From Fictibacillus marinisediminis (GTDB taxonomy: Bacteria > Bacillota > Bacilli > Bacillales > Fictibacillaceae), in the NCBI RefSeq assembly GCF_023149135.1, contig NZ_JAIWJX010000002.1, positions 3,906,001 to 3,970,000 on the forward strand: 64,000 nt of DNA, given 5' to 3'. The notes under the pieces were generated by a model. It did no database searches. It worked only from the letters and a program-made list of their open reading frames with translations, and had not been told where the DNA came from. Made by a program: the position numbers and the translations under genes. Shown here one piece after another: positions 50,554 through 59,695 of the stretch (positions within the stretch are counted from its first letter, which is position 1; every line of letters starts with the position of its first letter).

Positions 50554-51474
50554 TTGCCAGAAACAACCGTGAAGGAGTTCAATGATTCGAACAAACGATT
50601 CTTGGAGGTACATAAGGAGAAGTTTATGAAGGGGGAGCTGATCGCCTTTCATCAGTTAACAAGATATAGTGTCAAAGTTATTGGGGTGTGCAATGCCAAG
50701 ATTTGCACGCTCGTTTCTGCCTGTTATAAAAAAGGAGGGATTTCTCGTTCCACGGTAGAACGCATGCTGCGCAAAGCAAAAAAGCTTGGCATCCTCTCCA
50801 TCCATCACACTCTCCGCAGCAAGGGCGGCTATGCGCACAACGTCTTTGTTTTTCATCGTTTTGACAGACCGCTGGCTGAAAATTTGACAGGGCGTTCAGC
50901 AGCTAAACGTCCTGATACACCTAAGGAAGAACCGATTAAAACCGAACCGGAAGCTACATCTTTAAAAACAAAAATACAAACAACCAAAACCAAACGTAAA
51001 GAAACCGTCATCTCCCGTACATTGGATTATTCCTATCTTCCTGACTACATTCCGAGAGACTTCATCAACACCGTCAAACCTTTTTTCACTACCGCGGCAG
51101 AAATCTGTTCCTTCTGGCAAAAGGCACGTATGGCTTACATGAAATTGAATTTTGGCAAGCCGCTGGAGCTGCTGGTCCCGGAAGTAATCCAAGGTTTTAG
51201 GATCACTGTTTACCAGTATAAACGGCGAAAGATTAAGACAAGCTTTGCTCAATATTTCTATGGTGTCGTTTATGGAATGCTGGCGGTGGAGCGCAGGCGA
51301 GAGAACTATTCCAATGTGTTGGGGTATGATTGGCTGAACGAAGGCTCTGGAGAAAAACGATTATTTATTGGGACCATTCAAATAGGTAGAGATCCCAATA
51401 TATTTTGGCCTTTGCTTTGGACGGGAACTCTTTACACCACCAAAAGACTTTGGCAAAGGCGTATAAGCCTCTAA
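50554..51474 (+). CDS. HTH protein of replication/phage type, probably truncated at both ends
   Basis: A 306-aa frame. VKEFNDSNKRFLEVHKEKFMKGELIAFHQLTRYSVKVIGVCNAKI followed by GGISRSTVERMLRKAKKLGILSIHHTLRSKGGYAHNVFVFHRF is a winged-helix pattern I recall from Bacillus plasmid, phage and ICE proteins. The frame opens with TTG directly after an in-frame TAA and has no ribosome site. Translation may begin at ATG 50626 (AAGGAG 6 nt upstream), which lies inside the conserved region. The usual C-terminal end near YDWLNE is followed by about 45 unrelated residues that overlap the convergent ykyB by 114 nt, so the 3' end is probably altered too. Confidence 0.5.
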   Translation: MPETTVKEFNDSNKRFLEVHKEKFMKGELIAFHQLTRYSVKVIGVCNAKICTLVSACYKKGGISRSTVERMLRKAKKLGILSIHHTLRSKGGYAHNVFVFHRFDRPLAENLTGRSAAKRPDTPKEEPIKTEPEATSLKTKIQTTKTKRKETVISRTLDYSYLPDYIPRDFINTVKPFFTTAAEICSFWQKARMAYMKLNFGKPLELLVPEVIQGFRITVYQYKRRKIKTSFAQYFYGVVYGMLAVERRRENYSNVLGYDWLNEGSGEKRLFIGTIQIGRDPNIFWPLLWTGTLYTTKRLWQRRISL

Positions 51475-51798
51475 AATTTGCTTGGCACGCTGTAAAGGCA
51501 TACTCACTTTGGGATTACGATAATTAGAATCATATTTTAAGATGTCCAAGTTTCTTCGATCTTCTTTTGTAGAGGGAAAATGAAATAAAAAATCTCCAAC
51601 CCTTATGAGCGCATCTAATCGCTGCACTGCTTTTCCCGGGTTTGGCGAGTAGTTTAGTCCTATTTTCTCCGCTCTTCCTTCCTTCAGCAGCCGCTGAATA
51701 GCCCGCTGCTTCATCGAATAGAGGGCAGGAGCATTTTTGGCATGTTTGTTGATAATGTAGATGGCTTTCGCTATTTCTTGAGTTGTCGTTTTCATCAT
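51361..51798 (-). CDS. ykyB: YkyB family protein
   Basis: A 145-aa protein matching the Bacillus YkyB family: TQEIAKAIYIINKHAKNAPALYSMKQRAIQRLLKEGRAEKIGLNYSPNPG (about 5-55) and FLFHFPSTKEDRRNLDILKYDSNYRNPKVSMPLQRAKQILEAYT (about 69-113) are the conserved halves. The role is unknown. The C-terminal 30 residues (basic, RPKQRPKYIG) are overlapped by the convergent HTH frame at 51361-51474. A poor ribosome site (AGGACATGATG) precedes the tandem ATG. Confidence 0.85.
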   Translation of the reverse strand: MMKTTTQEIAKAIYIINKHAKNAPALYSMKQRAIQRLLKEGRAEKIGLNYSPNPGKAVQRLDALIRVGDFLFHFPSTKEDRRNLDILKYDSNYRNPKVSMPLQRAKQILEAYTPLPKSFGGVKSSRPKQRPKYIGISTYLNGPNK

Positions 51799-51825
51799 GT
51801 CCTATCTTAGAGGGATTTTAGATCT

Positions 51826-51862
51826 ATTTAAAAAGCATCTATTCGTAGGGAATCGATGCTTT
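51826..51862 (-). terminator. Terminator containing the VanZ stop codon
   Basis: AAAGCATCGATTC pairs with GAATAGATGCTTT (one mismatch) and TTTAAAT follows on the minus strand. The VanZ stop TAG lies in the right arm. Confidence 0.7.
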
Positions 51863-52270
51863 CTCAATCTTGCTTAAGTACTTTAACATTTGATATACCA
51901 TAACGATACCTAACGAGTCAATGATCACATCATACATCCGTCCATCCCTGCCAAAGTACAGCTGCAGGACTTCTGTAAATACGGCAAAACTAAAAGTAAG
52001 CAGCATTGATTTTCGATGGCTGGTTAACCAAAGAAAAATGAAAAGGTCCAGAATGCCGAAACCGATAAAGTGGCCGAACTTGATGAGATAAAAGTTTGGA
52101 TGAATCCATGTGATGTCCGATACGTTAAAAAAGTGGTGATAGCTTGGAGAGGAAAGCCATGTAAAGTTAATAGACTGATGGCTTAACAAGTTTTCCAGAT
52201 TGTCAGTAAAGGTGTGAAGGCCTAGGAAAAGTGCCCAAACCATGACAATGAATAGTCTCATGTTTTTCAT
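51839..52270 (-). CDS. VanZ-like family membrane protein
   Basis: A 143-aa protein with four hydrophobic segments (start MRLFIVMVWALFLGLHTF; FGHFIGFGILDLFIFLWL; MLLTFSFAVFTEVLQLYFG; VIIDSLGIVMVYQML). The block FGHFIGFGILxxF and TEVLQLYFGRDGRMYDVIIDSLGIV is the VanZ/DUF core (E-x-x-Q-x-x-x-x-R-x-x-D-x-x-x-x). Function is uncertain; VanZ gives low-level teicoplanin resistance in enterococci, while related proteins sit in envelope clusters. It lies 24 nt after galE and is the last gene of the polysaccharide operon. A fragment of a second copy is at 48959-49110. Confidence 0.85.
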   Translation of the reverse strand: MKNMRLFIVMVWALFLGLHTFTDNLENLLSHQSINFTWLSSPSYHHFFNVSDITWIHPNFYLIKFGHFIGFGILDLFIFLWLTSHRKSMLLTFSFAVFTEVLQLYFGRDGRMYDVIIDSLGIVMVYQMLKYLSKIEKASIPYE

Positions 52271-52294
52271 ACTTCAGTTATTTCCAGAGGGGCA

Positions 52295-53320
52295 TTACTT
52301 TATAACTTCCTCTTTGAAGCCGTAGACATTGTTCTTCTGCCAGTTCCACGCATCACGGCACATGTCATCCAGGTTCTTTTCCGCTACCCAGCCTAGCTCT
52401 TCTTTCGCTTTTGTTGGATCCGCATAGCTTACAGCCACATCACCTGGACGGCGGTCCACCACCCTATAAGGGATCGTTTTACCGGTAGCTTTTTCAAAAG
52501 CACTCAGGACTTGTAGAACACTGTATCCCTTTCCTGTTCCAAGGTTATAAGCTTCCACTCCCTCACTATTCATCACTTTATCCAACGCTTTTAAATGGCC
52601 TTTTGCCAAATCCACGACATGAATATAATCCCTGACACCGGTTCCGTCCTCTGTCTCATAATCGTTGCCAAACACCTGAAGCTCCTGCAGCTTCCCAACC
52701 GCAACCTGGGTGATGTATGGGGTTAAGTTATTGGGAATACCGTTCGGATTCTCCCCAATTCTTCCACTCTCATGTGCACCCACCGGATTAAAGTAACGAA
52801 GGAGGGCAACGCTCCATTCCTTATCGGATATGTAAAGATCACGAAGCATCTCTTCTATTAGTAGTTTTGTACGACCATACGGATTAGGAGCACTTAATGA
52901 TACTCCTTCTTAGATCGGCACCTGATCCGTCAATCCATAAACCGTAGCCGAAGAGCTGAATACCATATTCTTTACTCCAAACTGCTGCATGACTTCACAT
53001 AAAGCAATCGTTCCAACGACGTTGTTATGATAGTAGTAGAGGGGTTTAGCTACCGACTCCCCCACTGCCTTCAGACCGGCAAAATGAATAACCGCCTCAA
53101 TTTCATGATCTTTAAATACACGTTCTACTTCGCTTTTATTCAATAGATCAGCTTGTTCAATCGCGAATGACTTGCCTGTGATCTCACGGACTCGGTTCAA
53201 AGATTCCACATGACTGTTGGACAAGTTATCAAGAACTACAATCTCATATCCAGCATTTAAAAGCTCCACACATGTATGGCTGCCGATATAGCCGGCGCCT
53301 CCGGTAACTAATATGGTCAT
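52295..53320 (-). pseudogene. galE: galE (UDP-glucose 4-epimerase) interrupted by an in-frame ochre codon
   Basis: The N-terminal part (136 aa) begins [21 protein letters not shown] (NAD-binding GxxGxxG) and stops after [12 protein letters not shown] at TAA 52910-52912. In the same frame the next codons read [20 protein letters not shown], continuing into [32 protein letters not shown] and the rest of a normal GalE C-terminus to 52295. The position is usually Ser (VPISE), so TCA to TAA is enough. The catalytic YxxxK (PYGRTK) falls just after the stop, between the two pieces, so neither fragment can be active. Restoring one codon gives about 341 aa. It overlaps the upstream glycosyltransferase by 4 nt. 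Confidence 0.88.
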
Positions 53321-54423
53321 AACACTTCCTCCTCGTTTTTCACTGTTTTATTTCTATCGATGACTTCCAATAGGGATTCTGCGATAACATCCACTTCATT
53401 AAAATATTGTTTATAGAACGGTACAGCTGGGAACATCTCTCGTACATTCAGGTCCTTAAGCTGCCCCCACTCGATCAACTGGCACAGTTTATTTCTTTTC
53501 AAAAAGTGAATGGTGTTACGGTCTTCGTTCATTTCCGGACGGTTAATGACGATCAAAGGCCTTTGGTGAAGAATGGCTTCACTCACCGTTCCCCAGCCGG
53601 CTTTGGTGATGACCATGTCACTTGCTGCGACAACATTTTGAGACTCTGTGTAGTCGGAAGGAATATGAAAAACATTCGGGTGATGTATGGCCATATTATT
53701 GGAAACTACAAATACACAGTCTGGCTGATTCCACAGTGGCCAATCCGACATATCCCCTAACTGAATCTTCATCCCCACCGGCATAAAGATGACTTTATTT
53801 TTCCACGTTGGATCAAGACTTCTTCTGATTCGCTTTGCCTCCCGCTGATCACTCGGCCGGCAGAAAAATTGATAGGTGTGCTTTCCTCTCCTCCCCCAAT
53901 CAGGCTCATTTTCAGCAGCTAGCGAAAAGAAATAGTCCATCTTAGAATACATGCTCTCCATCTCATCTAACAACGCTTGTTCCAATACACCTTCATACGC
54001 AGACCACCACGTAAAATTAGAAATCCCAACGGTAGGAACCGATAGAGCTTCCCCGATCTCAAAGGCAATTGGTGAAATATCGGAGACAATGCAATCGATA
54101 TTAAATGCCCGCAAAAAACGGCATTCGTCACTAACCAAACCGGGAATCAAATCAAGGTAACATTTCACATTCTGTTGAAGTGCATCATTATCCTGCTGCA
54201 AAGACCCCGGCTTCAGCACATATCCTACGTCTGTTGCAACATCATGGAATACAACGCGTTCCTTAAAGCTTACGAGAGAACGTTTTAGAAATCCTAAAGA
54301 AAAATGATTGCACACAATGACCCGAACGCCTTTTTCCGAGCTTAATAGTCTTCCGATTAAAGCAATACATCGGGATGCATGGCCGTAACCATACTCTGAG
54401 ATATAAAAACAAATGGTTTTCAT
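53317..54423 (-). CDS. Glycosyltransferase, GT-B fold (MurG/GT28-like)
   Basis: A protein of about 368 aa with two Rossmann-like halves. The N-terminal motif is [22 protein letters not shown] (GHxxR as in MurG-type and L-arabinokinase-type N-domains), and the nucleotide-binding C-half carries [35 protein letters not shown] (about 270-305) with the K-x-G-x-x-T-x-x-E acceptor loop. It would add a sugar in polysaccharide assembly; donor and acceptor are not known. The start is ATG 54423, with GGAG 7 nt before it. Its stop overlaps galE by 4 nt, and a terminator-like hairpin separates it from manC. Confidence 0.8.
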   Translation of the reverse strand: MKTICFYISEYGYGHASRCIALIGRLLSSEKGVRVIVCNHFSLGFLKRSLVSFKERVVFHDVATDVGYVLKPGSLQQDNDALQQNVKCYLDLIPGLVSDECRFLRAFNIDCIVSDISPIAFEIGEALSVPTVGISNFTWWSAYEGVLEQALLDEMESMYSKMDYFFSLAAENEPDWGRRGKHTYQFFCRPSDQREAKRIRRSLDPTWKNKVIFMPVGMKIQLGDMSDWPLWNQPDCVFVVSNNMAIHHPNVFHIPSDYTESQNVVAASDMVITKAGWGTVSEAILHQRPLIVINRPEMNEDRNTIHFLKRNKLCQLIEWGQLKDLNVREMFPAVPFYKQYFNEVDVIAESLLEVIDRNKTVKNEEEVL

Positions 54424-54445
54424 TCTTTTCTCCATATGCAAATAA

Positions 54446-54472
54446 GCCCACTGACGGCACCAGTGGGCTTAG
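54446..54472 (-). terminator. Hairpin between manC and the glycosyltransferase
   Basis: AAGCCCACTG/CAGTGGGCTT, a perfect 10-bp stem with a 7-nt loop, immediately after the manC stop. Only a short T stretch (ATTTG) follows, so it may attenuate rather than stop expression. Confidence 0.55.
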
Positions 54473-54474
54473 CA

Positions 54475-55860
54475 TTAAACAATGACTTGCGCTTTTGATT
54501 GATAGAAGTGTTCCATTATTTCGTTCCAGTCCATGAACAGGCGGACAAAATCATAGTCGACAATTTCTCTTCCGGTTTGAACTTCAATGAACTCCAATTC
54601 CTTATACGCACGGATAGCATGTTTCTTTCCAGCTGATATATGGATGATGTCACCGGCTTTCACGCGGCGGACATGCTCATCCAAGATCAGTTCTCCTTCA
54701 CCGCGAATGATCGTCCATACTTCATCACGCAGATGATGATAATGATAGGTCGAATTTTTATCCTGGTGGATGCAGATCCGCTTCGTTACCATTTCCTCAT
54801 TCGTATATTTGGCATAATCCAGTACCTTTGACCAGCCCCACAGCCGCTCTTCATACATTGGCGGGTTGTCGAAGCCAGCGATCAAATCTTTAATTTTTGG
54901 GCTGGATGCTTTGTCTGCCACAAGAATGCCATCGGGGCTTGCAGCCACCACCACATCCGAAACACCCAGCACCGTCACTGGAATCTCCAGTTCATTGACA
55001 AGGTGGGTGTTCAGGGCATCATCAGAGATCACGCCCTTCCCGATTTGGGTCGTCGCCATCTCCTCGGTCAGCGTATTCCATGTTCCAAGATCTTTCCAGT
55101 ACCCATCATAAGGAACAGCCACGATATGATCCGCCTTCTCCACTACCTCATAGTCAAAGCTGATTTTCGGCAAAAGAGAATACTTGCGGGAGAGCTCCCG
55201 ATAGCTTAACGGCATCCCCTTTTCCTGAAGCAAATCAATGATATACCGTAGCTTAAAGGCAAACACCCCCGTATTCCAAAGGGCTTGCTGGGAAATCAGC
55301 GTCTTCGCTTTTTCCTCGCTCGGCTTTTCCGTAAACCGCTCGACTCTAAAATAGTCATCGGAGGTTACTATTTCATCAGGAACAATATAGCCATACTTTT
55401 CAGAAGGATACGTCGGGCGGACACCCATTAGGGCAAGATCAGCGTTCGATTGCTGGAGAGCCAGCTCGACATCGTTCACTTTCTCGAAAAAACCATCCTC
55501 CACATATGGATCGACCGGCAGCACAACAACCGTCTCATTCAGATCCGTCTCTTTTTCGGCAAACAAAAAAGCCGACGCTAATGCGATGGCTGGAAAGGTA
55601 TCCCGACGTTCGGGCTCTATGACAAGAGGAACATACTCCCCTAACTGGCTGTGAATCATTTCCGTTTGCGATTTAGATGTAGCCACCACTGTAGAATCTG
55701 CCAGGCCTACATTTTCAATCTGGCTCCACACCCGCTGCACCATCGATTGCTTAGCCCCAATGGCATTTTCAAGCACCTTCAAAAACTGCTTGGAGCGCGT
55801 ATCATTGGAAAGCGGCCATAACCTTTTACCAGAACCACCGGATAACAATATTATTTTCAT
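54475..55860 (-). CDS. manC: Mannose-1-phosphate guanylyltransferase with cupin isomerase-like domain
   Basis: A 461-aa enzyme making GDP-mannose. The N-terminal nucleotidyltransferase has LSGGSGKRLWPLSN (7-20), QFLKVL and RFTEKP (about 180). The C-terminal domain (about 340-455) is a cupin resembling type II mannose-6-phosphate isomerase: DKNSTYHYHHLRDEVWTIIRGEGELILDE and GKKHAIRA. GDP-mannose feeds gmd and fcl, so the three form the GDP-fucose pathway. The start overlaps nothing; it is 11 nt after the glycosyltransferase gene. GC is clearly higher than in genes at 55.9-62.2 kb. Confidence 0.9.
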   Translation of the reverse strand: MKIILLSGGSGKRLWPLSNDTRSKQFLKVLENAIGAKQSMVQRVWSQIENVGLADSTVVATSKSQTEMIHSQLGEYVPLVIEPERRDTFPAIALASAFLFAEKETDLNETVVVLPVDPYVEDGFFEKVNDVELALQQSNADLALMGVRPTYPSEKYGYIVPDEIVTSDDYFRVERFTEKPSEEKAKTLISQQALWNTGVFAFKLRYIIDLLQEKGMPLSYRELSRKYSLLPKISFDYEVVEKADHIVAVPYDGYWKDLGTWNTLTEEMATTQIGKGVISDDALNTHLVNELEIPVTVLGVSDVVVAASPDGILVADKASSPKIKDLIAGFDNPPMYEERLWGWSKVLDYAKYTNEEMVTKRICIHQDKNSTYHYHHLRDEVWTIIRGEGELILDEHVRRVKAGDIIHISAGKKHAIRAYKELEFIEVQTGREIVDYDFVRLFMDWNEIMEHFYQSKAQVIV

Positions 55861-55871
55861 TTGCCAGCTCC

Positions 55872-57125
55872 TTATATTTTATATAGCAACTTTTTATACT
55901 TATTAATTGATATCTCTTTCTTTAAGTTATTCTCTAGATATTCTCTTCCCTTTGAACCCATATCTTTAATTTCTTTCTTATCTAAGCAATAAAAATATCG
56001 GATCGCATTAACAATCTCATTATAATTTTGCGGTTCAACCACAACTCCAGATTCACTTTTTTTAATTAGAAAATGGGCTTCGCTTCCTTCTTCCAAGACT
56101 CCTAGAATTGGTTTTCCCGCTGCCATCACCCCATAAATTTTGCTAGGAACTGAAACACCTTTAATACCTTTCTGGTTAACAACAAGGTGAACGTCAGCTA
56201 CATTTAAAGAGTACTTAATAAAATTTTTTGGCTGATAAGGTAAAAAGATTACGTTAAATAGATGATTTTTTTCTACAAATTCCATCATTTCTCTTTTTAC
56301 TGCACCTTCGCCTATAAATAAAAACACTATGTCCTTATCGTACCTAAATTCCTTTGTAATTTTAATAATATTTTCCAAGTCATAGAATAAGCCTAAATTT
56401 CCAGAATACATAACAATAAACTTATCTTCTAAGTTATTCCTAATAATAAACTCAGAAACATCTTTATTACTTTTTTCTAAGGGTATTATTTCTTGTTCAT
56501 TTGTCCAATTATTTATAACACTATAATCTGGTAATTTCCCTGTTATAAATCTCCTTTTTAATGTCTCGCTCATATCTTGGCCAACCAAAACAACATGGTC
56601 TGCTAATTTGCAATTTATTTTGTCAATTTTTTTTGCTAAAGAAAAAATAAATTTTTGATTGGTATAATTTATTGCAGCAGCCTGCTCTGGATTGAAATCT
56701 TGAATATTGTAAACATGTTTGCTATTCTTTAATATTTTTCCTATAGTACCCAGTAACCCACCTAAAATTGGAGGTTGCGATATTGAGTAAATAACATCAA
56801 TATCTTTTTCTTTTAGAAGAGCATAGATAGCTAAAATAAAATAATAGAATATATATCTAATCCTACTAAACTTAGAATTTTTATTTACCGTAGGTAATTT
56901 TATTCTAATAATTTTTATGTTTTCTAGTTTGTCATAAGTTAATATATTTTTTGCTTTTATGTCTTCTCCAGTATAAGTTGGTTGGCCTGCAATTACAGTT
57001 ATATTAAATTCATCCTGTAACTCGAAACAAAGGTCCGTCATCAACTGACCTGTGGAAGCTAAATCTGGATAAAAATAATTAATAACAAAAGTAATATTCT
57101 TCTTTGTCAATTTATATTTCTCCAT
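55872..57125 (-). CDS. Glycosyltransferase family 4
   Basis: A 417-aa GT-B enzyme of the WbuB-like group. The N-domain begins NITFVINYFYPDLASTGQLMTDL. The C-domain carries KFIVMYSGNLGLFYDLENII and VPSKIYGVMAAGKPILGVLEEGSEAHFLIKKSESGVVVEPQNYNEI (E-x7-E type acceptor loop). ATG 57125 overlaps the previous gene by 14 nt and shares its bases with GGAG; a TTG five codons later (GGAG at 9 nt) is an alternative start. It is very AT-rich, like its neighbours to the right. Probably adds a sugar to an undecaprenyl-linked intermediate. Confidence 0.88.
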   Translation of the reverse strand: MEKYKLTKKNITFVINYFYPDLASTGQLMTDLCFELQDEFNITVIAGQPTYTGEDIKAKNILTYDKLENIKIIRIKLPTVNKNSKFSRIRYIFYYFILAIYALLKEKDIDVIYSISQPPILGGLLGTIGKILKNSKHVYNIQDFNPEQAAAINYTNQKFIFSLAKKIDKINCKLADHVVLVGQDMSETLKRRFITGKLPDYSVINNWTNEQEIIPLEKSNKDVSEFIIRNNLEDKFIVMYSGNLGLFYDLENIIKITKEFRYDKDIVFLFIGEGAVKREMMEFVEKNHLFNVIFLPYQPKNFIKYSLNVADVHLVVNQKGIKGVSVPSKIYGVMAAGKPILGVLEEGSEAHFLIKKSESGVVVEPQNYNEIVNAIRYFYCLDKKEIKDMGSKGREYLENNLKKEISINKYKKLLYKI

Positions 57126-57675
57126 CCTTAAAACGTTTTTTTACAAATTTAGTAGGAGTTCCAGCATGTATCTCATTCATTGGTATTTCTTTTAGTACTG
57201 TACTTCTTGCAGCTACAACAGCCATTTCATTTATTATAACGCCTGGATGTACAAATACATCACTTGCCACCCAAGCTCCATCCTTAATGTTTATCGGTTT
57301 TGTTACAAGCCCAAAATAGGGATCTTCTATTTCATGGCTGCCCGTACACAAATAAGTATTTTGAGAAACAACACAATTGTTTCCTATATCAATATTGTCC
57401 AAACTATAAAATTCCACATTATCACCTATCCAAGAATTATTTCCAATAGATACTTTCCAAGGATAAGTAAATTTCGCCGATGCTCTTATTTTAACTCCCA
57501 TACCAATCCTTGCTCCAAATAATCTTAATAATTGATTTCTCCAAGTGTACATGTTGTGTATTGAATATCTAAAAATTGTACCTTGAATGAACCACCATAG
57601 TAGAATAATCACAGTTGGCTTTCCTCTCCGGTACCAGCTTTGATTATATTTACTTAAATTTACCTTATTTTTCAT
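57112..57675 (-). CDS. WcaF-like acetyltransferase (left-handed beta helix)
   Basis: A 187-aa O-acetyltransferase of the hexapeptide repeat class, in the colanic acid WcaF group. VSIGNNSWIGDNVEFYSLDNIDIGNNCVVSQNTYLCTGSHEIEDP shows the repeats and the catalytic His (GSHEIE). KPINIKDGAWVASDVFVHPGVIINEMAVVAARSTVLKEIP completes the helix, and GTPTKFVKKR is the usual C-terminus. It probably decorates the polysaccharide. Its start overlaps the wzy C-terminal stop by 4 nt. Paralogous to the gene at 59137. Confidence 0.9.
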   Translation of the reverse strand: MKNKVNLSKYNQSWYRRGKPTVIILLWWFIQGTIFRYSIHNMYTWRNQLLRLFGARIGMGVKIRASAKFTYPWKVSIGNNSWIGDNVEFYSLDNIDIGNNCVVSQNTYLCTGSHEIEDPYFGLVTKPINIKDGAWVASDVFVHPGVIINEMAVVAARSTVLKEIPMNEIHAGTPTKFVKKRFKDGEI

Positions 57676-59083
57676 TCTATTCCTCTTAGTGCCTGGATTT
57701 TTAATAATTTTACTTTTTCTCTTTTCTGTCCAATCTTAATATATACTATTGAAAAAAGGATAAAAGCCGACATGTAAGCGATTCCATTGAGCAGATCACC
57801 TCTTAATAAAAAGAGTTGATATGCGGCTAAAAATGGCACCCAAACCAAAGAAAAAGTAAAGTTTCTGCTTTTCCCGCTAAAAATAAACTTTTGTTCTAAT
57901 ATGTTTGTAAGATAACCTAAAAAGAAAAAAAAGGATATTACTCCAATAAATCCGAAATTAATATAACCCTCTGCCCACAAAGGACATGATAAATTAGTGA
58001 ATTTGTAACCTAAATATTCACCAACCATTTTTCCACTACCATCAGGTTTTTCTACCCATAAAGCCCTTGGAACCCAAAATAATATGGCCCCTAATAATTG
58101 CTTACCATTTTCTATTCCTTTTAAATCAACATACTTAACTGTATTTAATAATTGTTGAAAAGCATCGTAATCTCCATTACTCACTAATTGTTCTGTTGTA
58201 TTTTGGATATCCATTTTCGCGTTAGTCGAATTTCTAAATATATCAGCATAAGGAAATACAATTAACACTAGTACCAACATTGATAACATTGCATTAATAA
58301 AAGATCCTTTTTTCCATTTAAAAACCATAAAACAAATAGTAAAAAATACAGTTCCAAATAAATATCTTGGATTGGAAATTGGATTACTTACAACAAGATT
58401 TAACATTAGAAGAATTATTAATAAAATATTATTCGCGAATTTTTTTTGCTAAAGTACCTCCTTTTCCCCAAAGTCATAACCAAACATACAAATAACGGTA
58501 TTTTAGATAGATTACTAAATAATAAATATTGTGTTTTAGAAGAATATAACTGATCTGTATCGTTTCTAGCTATAAATAAGCTGCCTAAACCTCCACTTTT
58601 ACTAATCAAATATAGCGATAAAATAATTGAAATTACAGAAACGACAAAGATCCATTGATTTGAAATATAGATACTATTTATTGATTCATTTAAATTTTTA
58701 ATTGGAATTTTCTTGGAAAAATACAAGCCAAGGTCGTATGAAATTAATCCTACTATTATTATTAAAAATGCTTTAATTATTATTTCTTCATTATAGTAAC
58801 CTGCCCATGAAAATTTCATTTTTAAACATTGTAAAAAAGGGGTTATTCCCATCCAAACATATACGAAGATCCAAAATGTTAATTGCATTAAATTTTGAAT
58901 TCCACGGTAGGCGAGAATGCATAGTTTTGTTGTAGAAAAGATAATAATAACCCAAGCCAAAAAAACTTCTATGGTTAAGTTCATTCCAGCAGTATTAATA
59001 AAAAAATTAAGCGGTAAAATTAAGGACATAAGCAGAAAAAAGCATGTTGTCAGCCAAAAATAGAAATAGTTACCGAATTGCAT
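57672..59083 (-). pseudogene. wzy: O-antigen polymerase Wzy, split by a frameshift at an A8 tract
   Basis: The first frame (221 aa from ATG 59083) has six or so membrane helices and ends in KRRYFSKKNSRIIFY. The second frame (from 58406) continues with LLIILLMLNLVVSNPISNPRYLFGTVFF and the conserved GQLLGAILFWVPRALWVEKPDG region of wzy-type polymerases. The two frames meet at eight A on the minus strand (58440-58447). Nine A would join them (KKKFANNILL...) into one protein of about 469 aa with ten to twelve helices, the normal size. It may be a phase-variable gene, a slippage-expressed gene, or broken. Very AT-rich. Confidence 0.7.
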
Positions 59084-59136
59084 TTTGGGACCTCTTTATT
59101 GTTATTTTAAAAAATATTTCATTTATCTCTAGATCA

Positions 59137-59688
59137 CTATTCTAAAATTTCCCTTTGTTTTATATATTTTACGGGATTACCTCCATAAATCGAAGCTGCT
59201 GGTAATGTTTTATTTACAACACTACCCGGTGTAATCACAGTATTCATGCCAATAGTAACTCCCTGAAGAATTATACATTTACTTGTTATCCAAACTCCAT
59301 CTGATATATAAACTGGTTTAATAATTACATCCATTGTTTTATAAATATCATGAGAACCCGTTGTTAAAAAAGAATCTTGAGATATTACCACATTGTTGCC
59401 TATTGTCATTTTCCCTTTGTTAGAAATCCATACGCCTTCCCCAATCCAGGTATTATTTCCTATCTCCAGATTCCAAGGAAATCTTATTCTTGTTCTTGGT
59501 CGGATAATTACATTTTCCCCTATTTTTGCTCCAAATAATTTCAAGAAAAAAATTCTTATTTTTGATGATATTTGCAGAGGATTACTAATAAAAAAATAAT
59601 TTATTATCATCCACACTGCTTCGTACCAAATGGGCCATTTTCTATGAAACGATCCATTTCCTGCTTTGGATAAATCTATAATTTTCAA
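59137..59688 (-). CDS. WcaF-like acetyltransferase (left-handed beta helix)
   Basis: A 183-aa O-acetyltransferase with hexapeptide repeats: LEIGNNTWIGEGVWISNKGKMTIGNNVVISQDSFLTTGSHDIYK (catalytic His in GSHDI), then KPVYISDGVWITSKCIILQGVTIGMNTVITPGSVVNKTLP and the end YGGNPVKYIK. Related to the gene at 57112 in length and order of motifs; together they suggest two acetylation sites. It sits 7 nt before the next glycosyltransferase gene in transcription order. Confidence 0.9.
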   Translation of the reverse strand: MKIIDLSKAGNGSFHRKWPIWYEAVWMIINYFFISNPLQISSKIRIFFLKLFGAKIGENVIIRPRTRIRFPWNLEIGNNTWIGEGVWISNKGKMTIGNNVVISQDSFLTTGSHDIYKTMDVIIKPVYISDGVWITSKCIILQGVTIGMNTVITPGSVVNKTLPAASIYGGNPVKYIKQREILE

Positions 59689-59695
59689 TTAAAAC

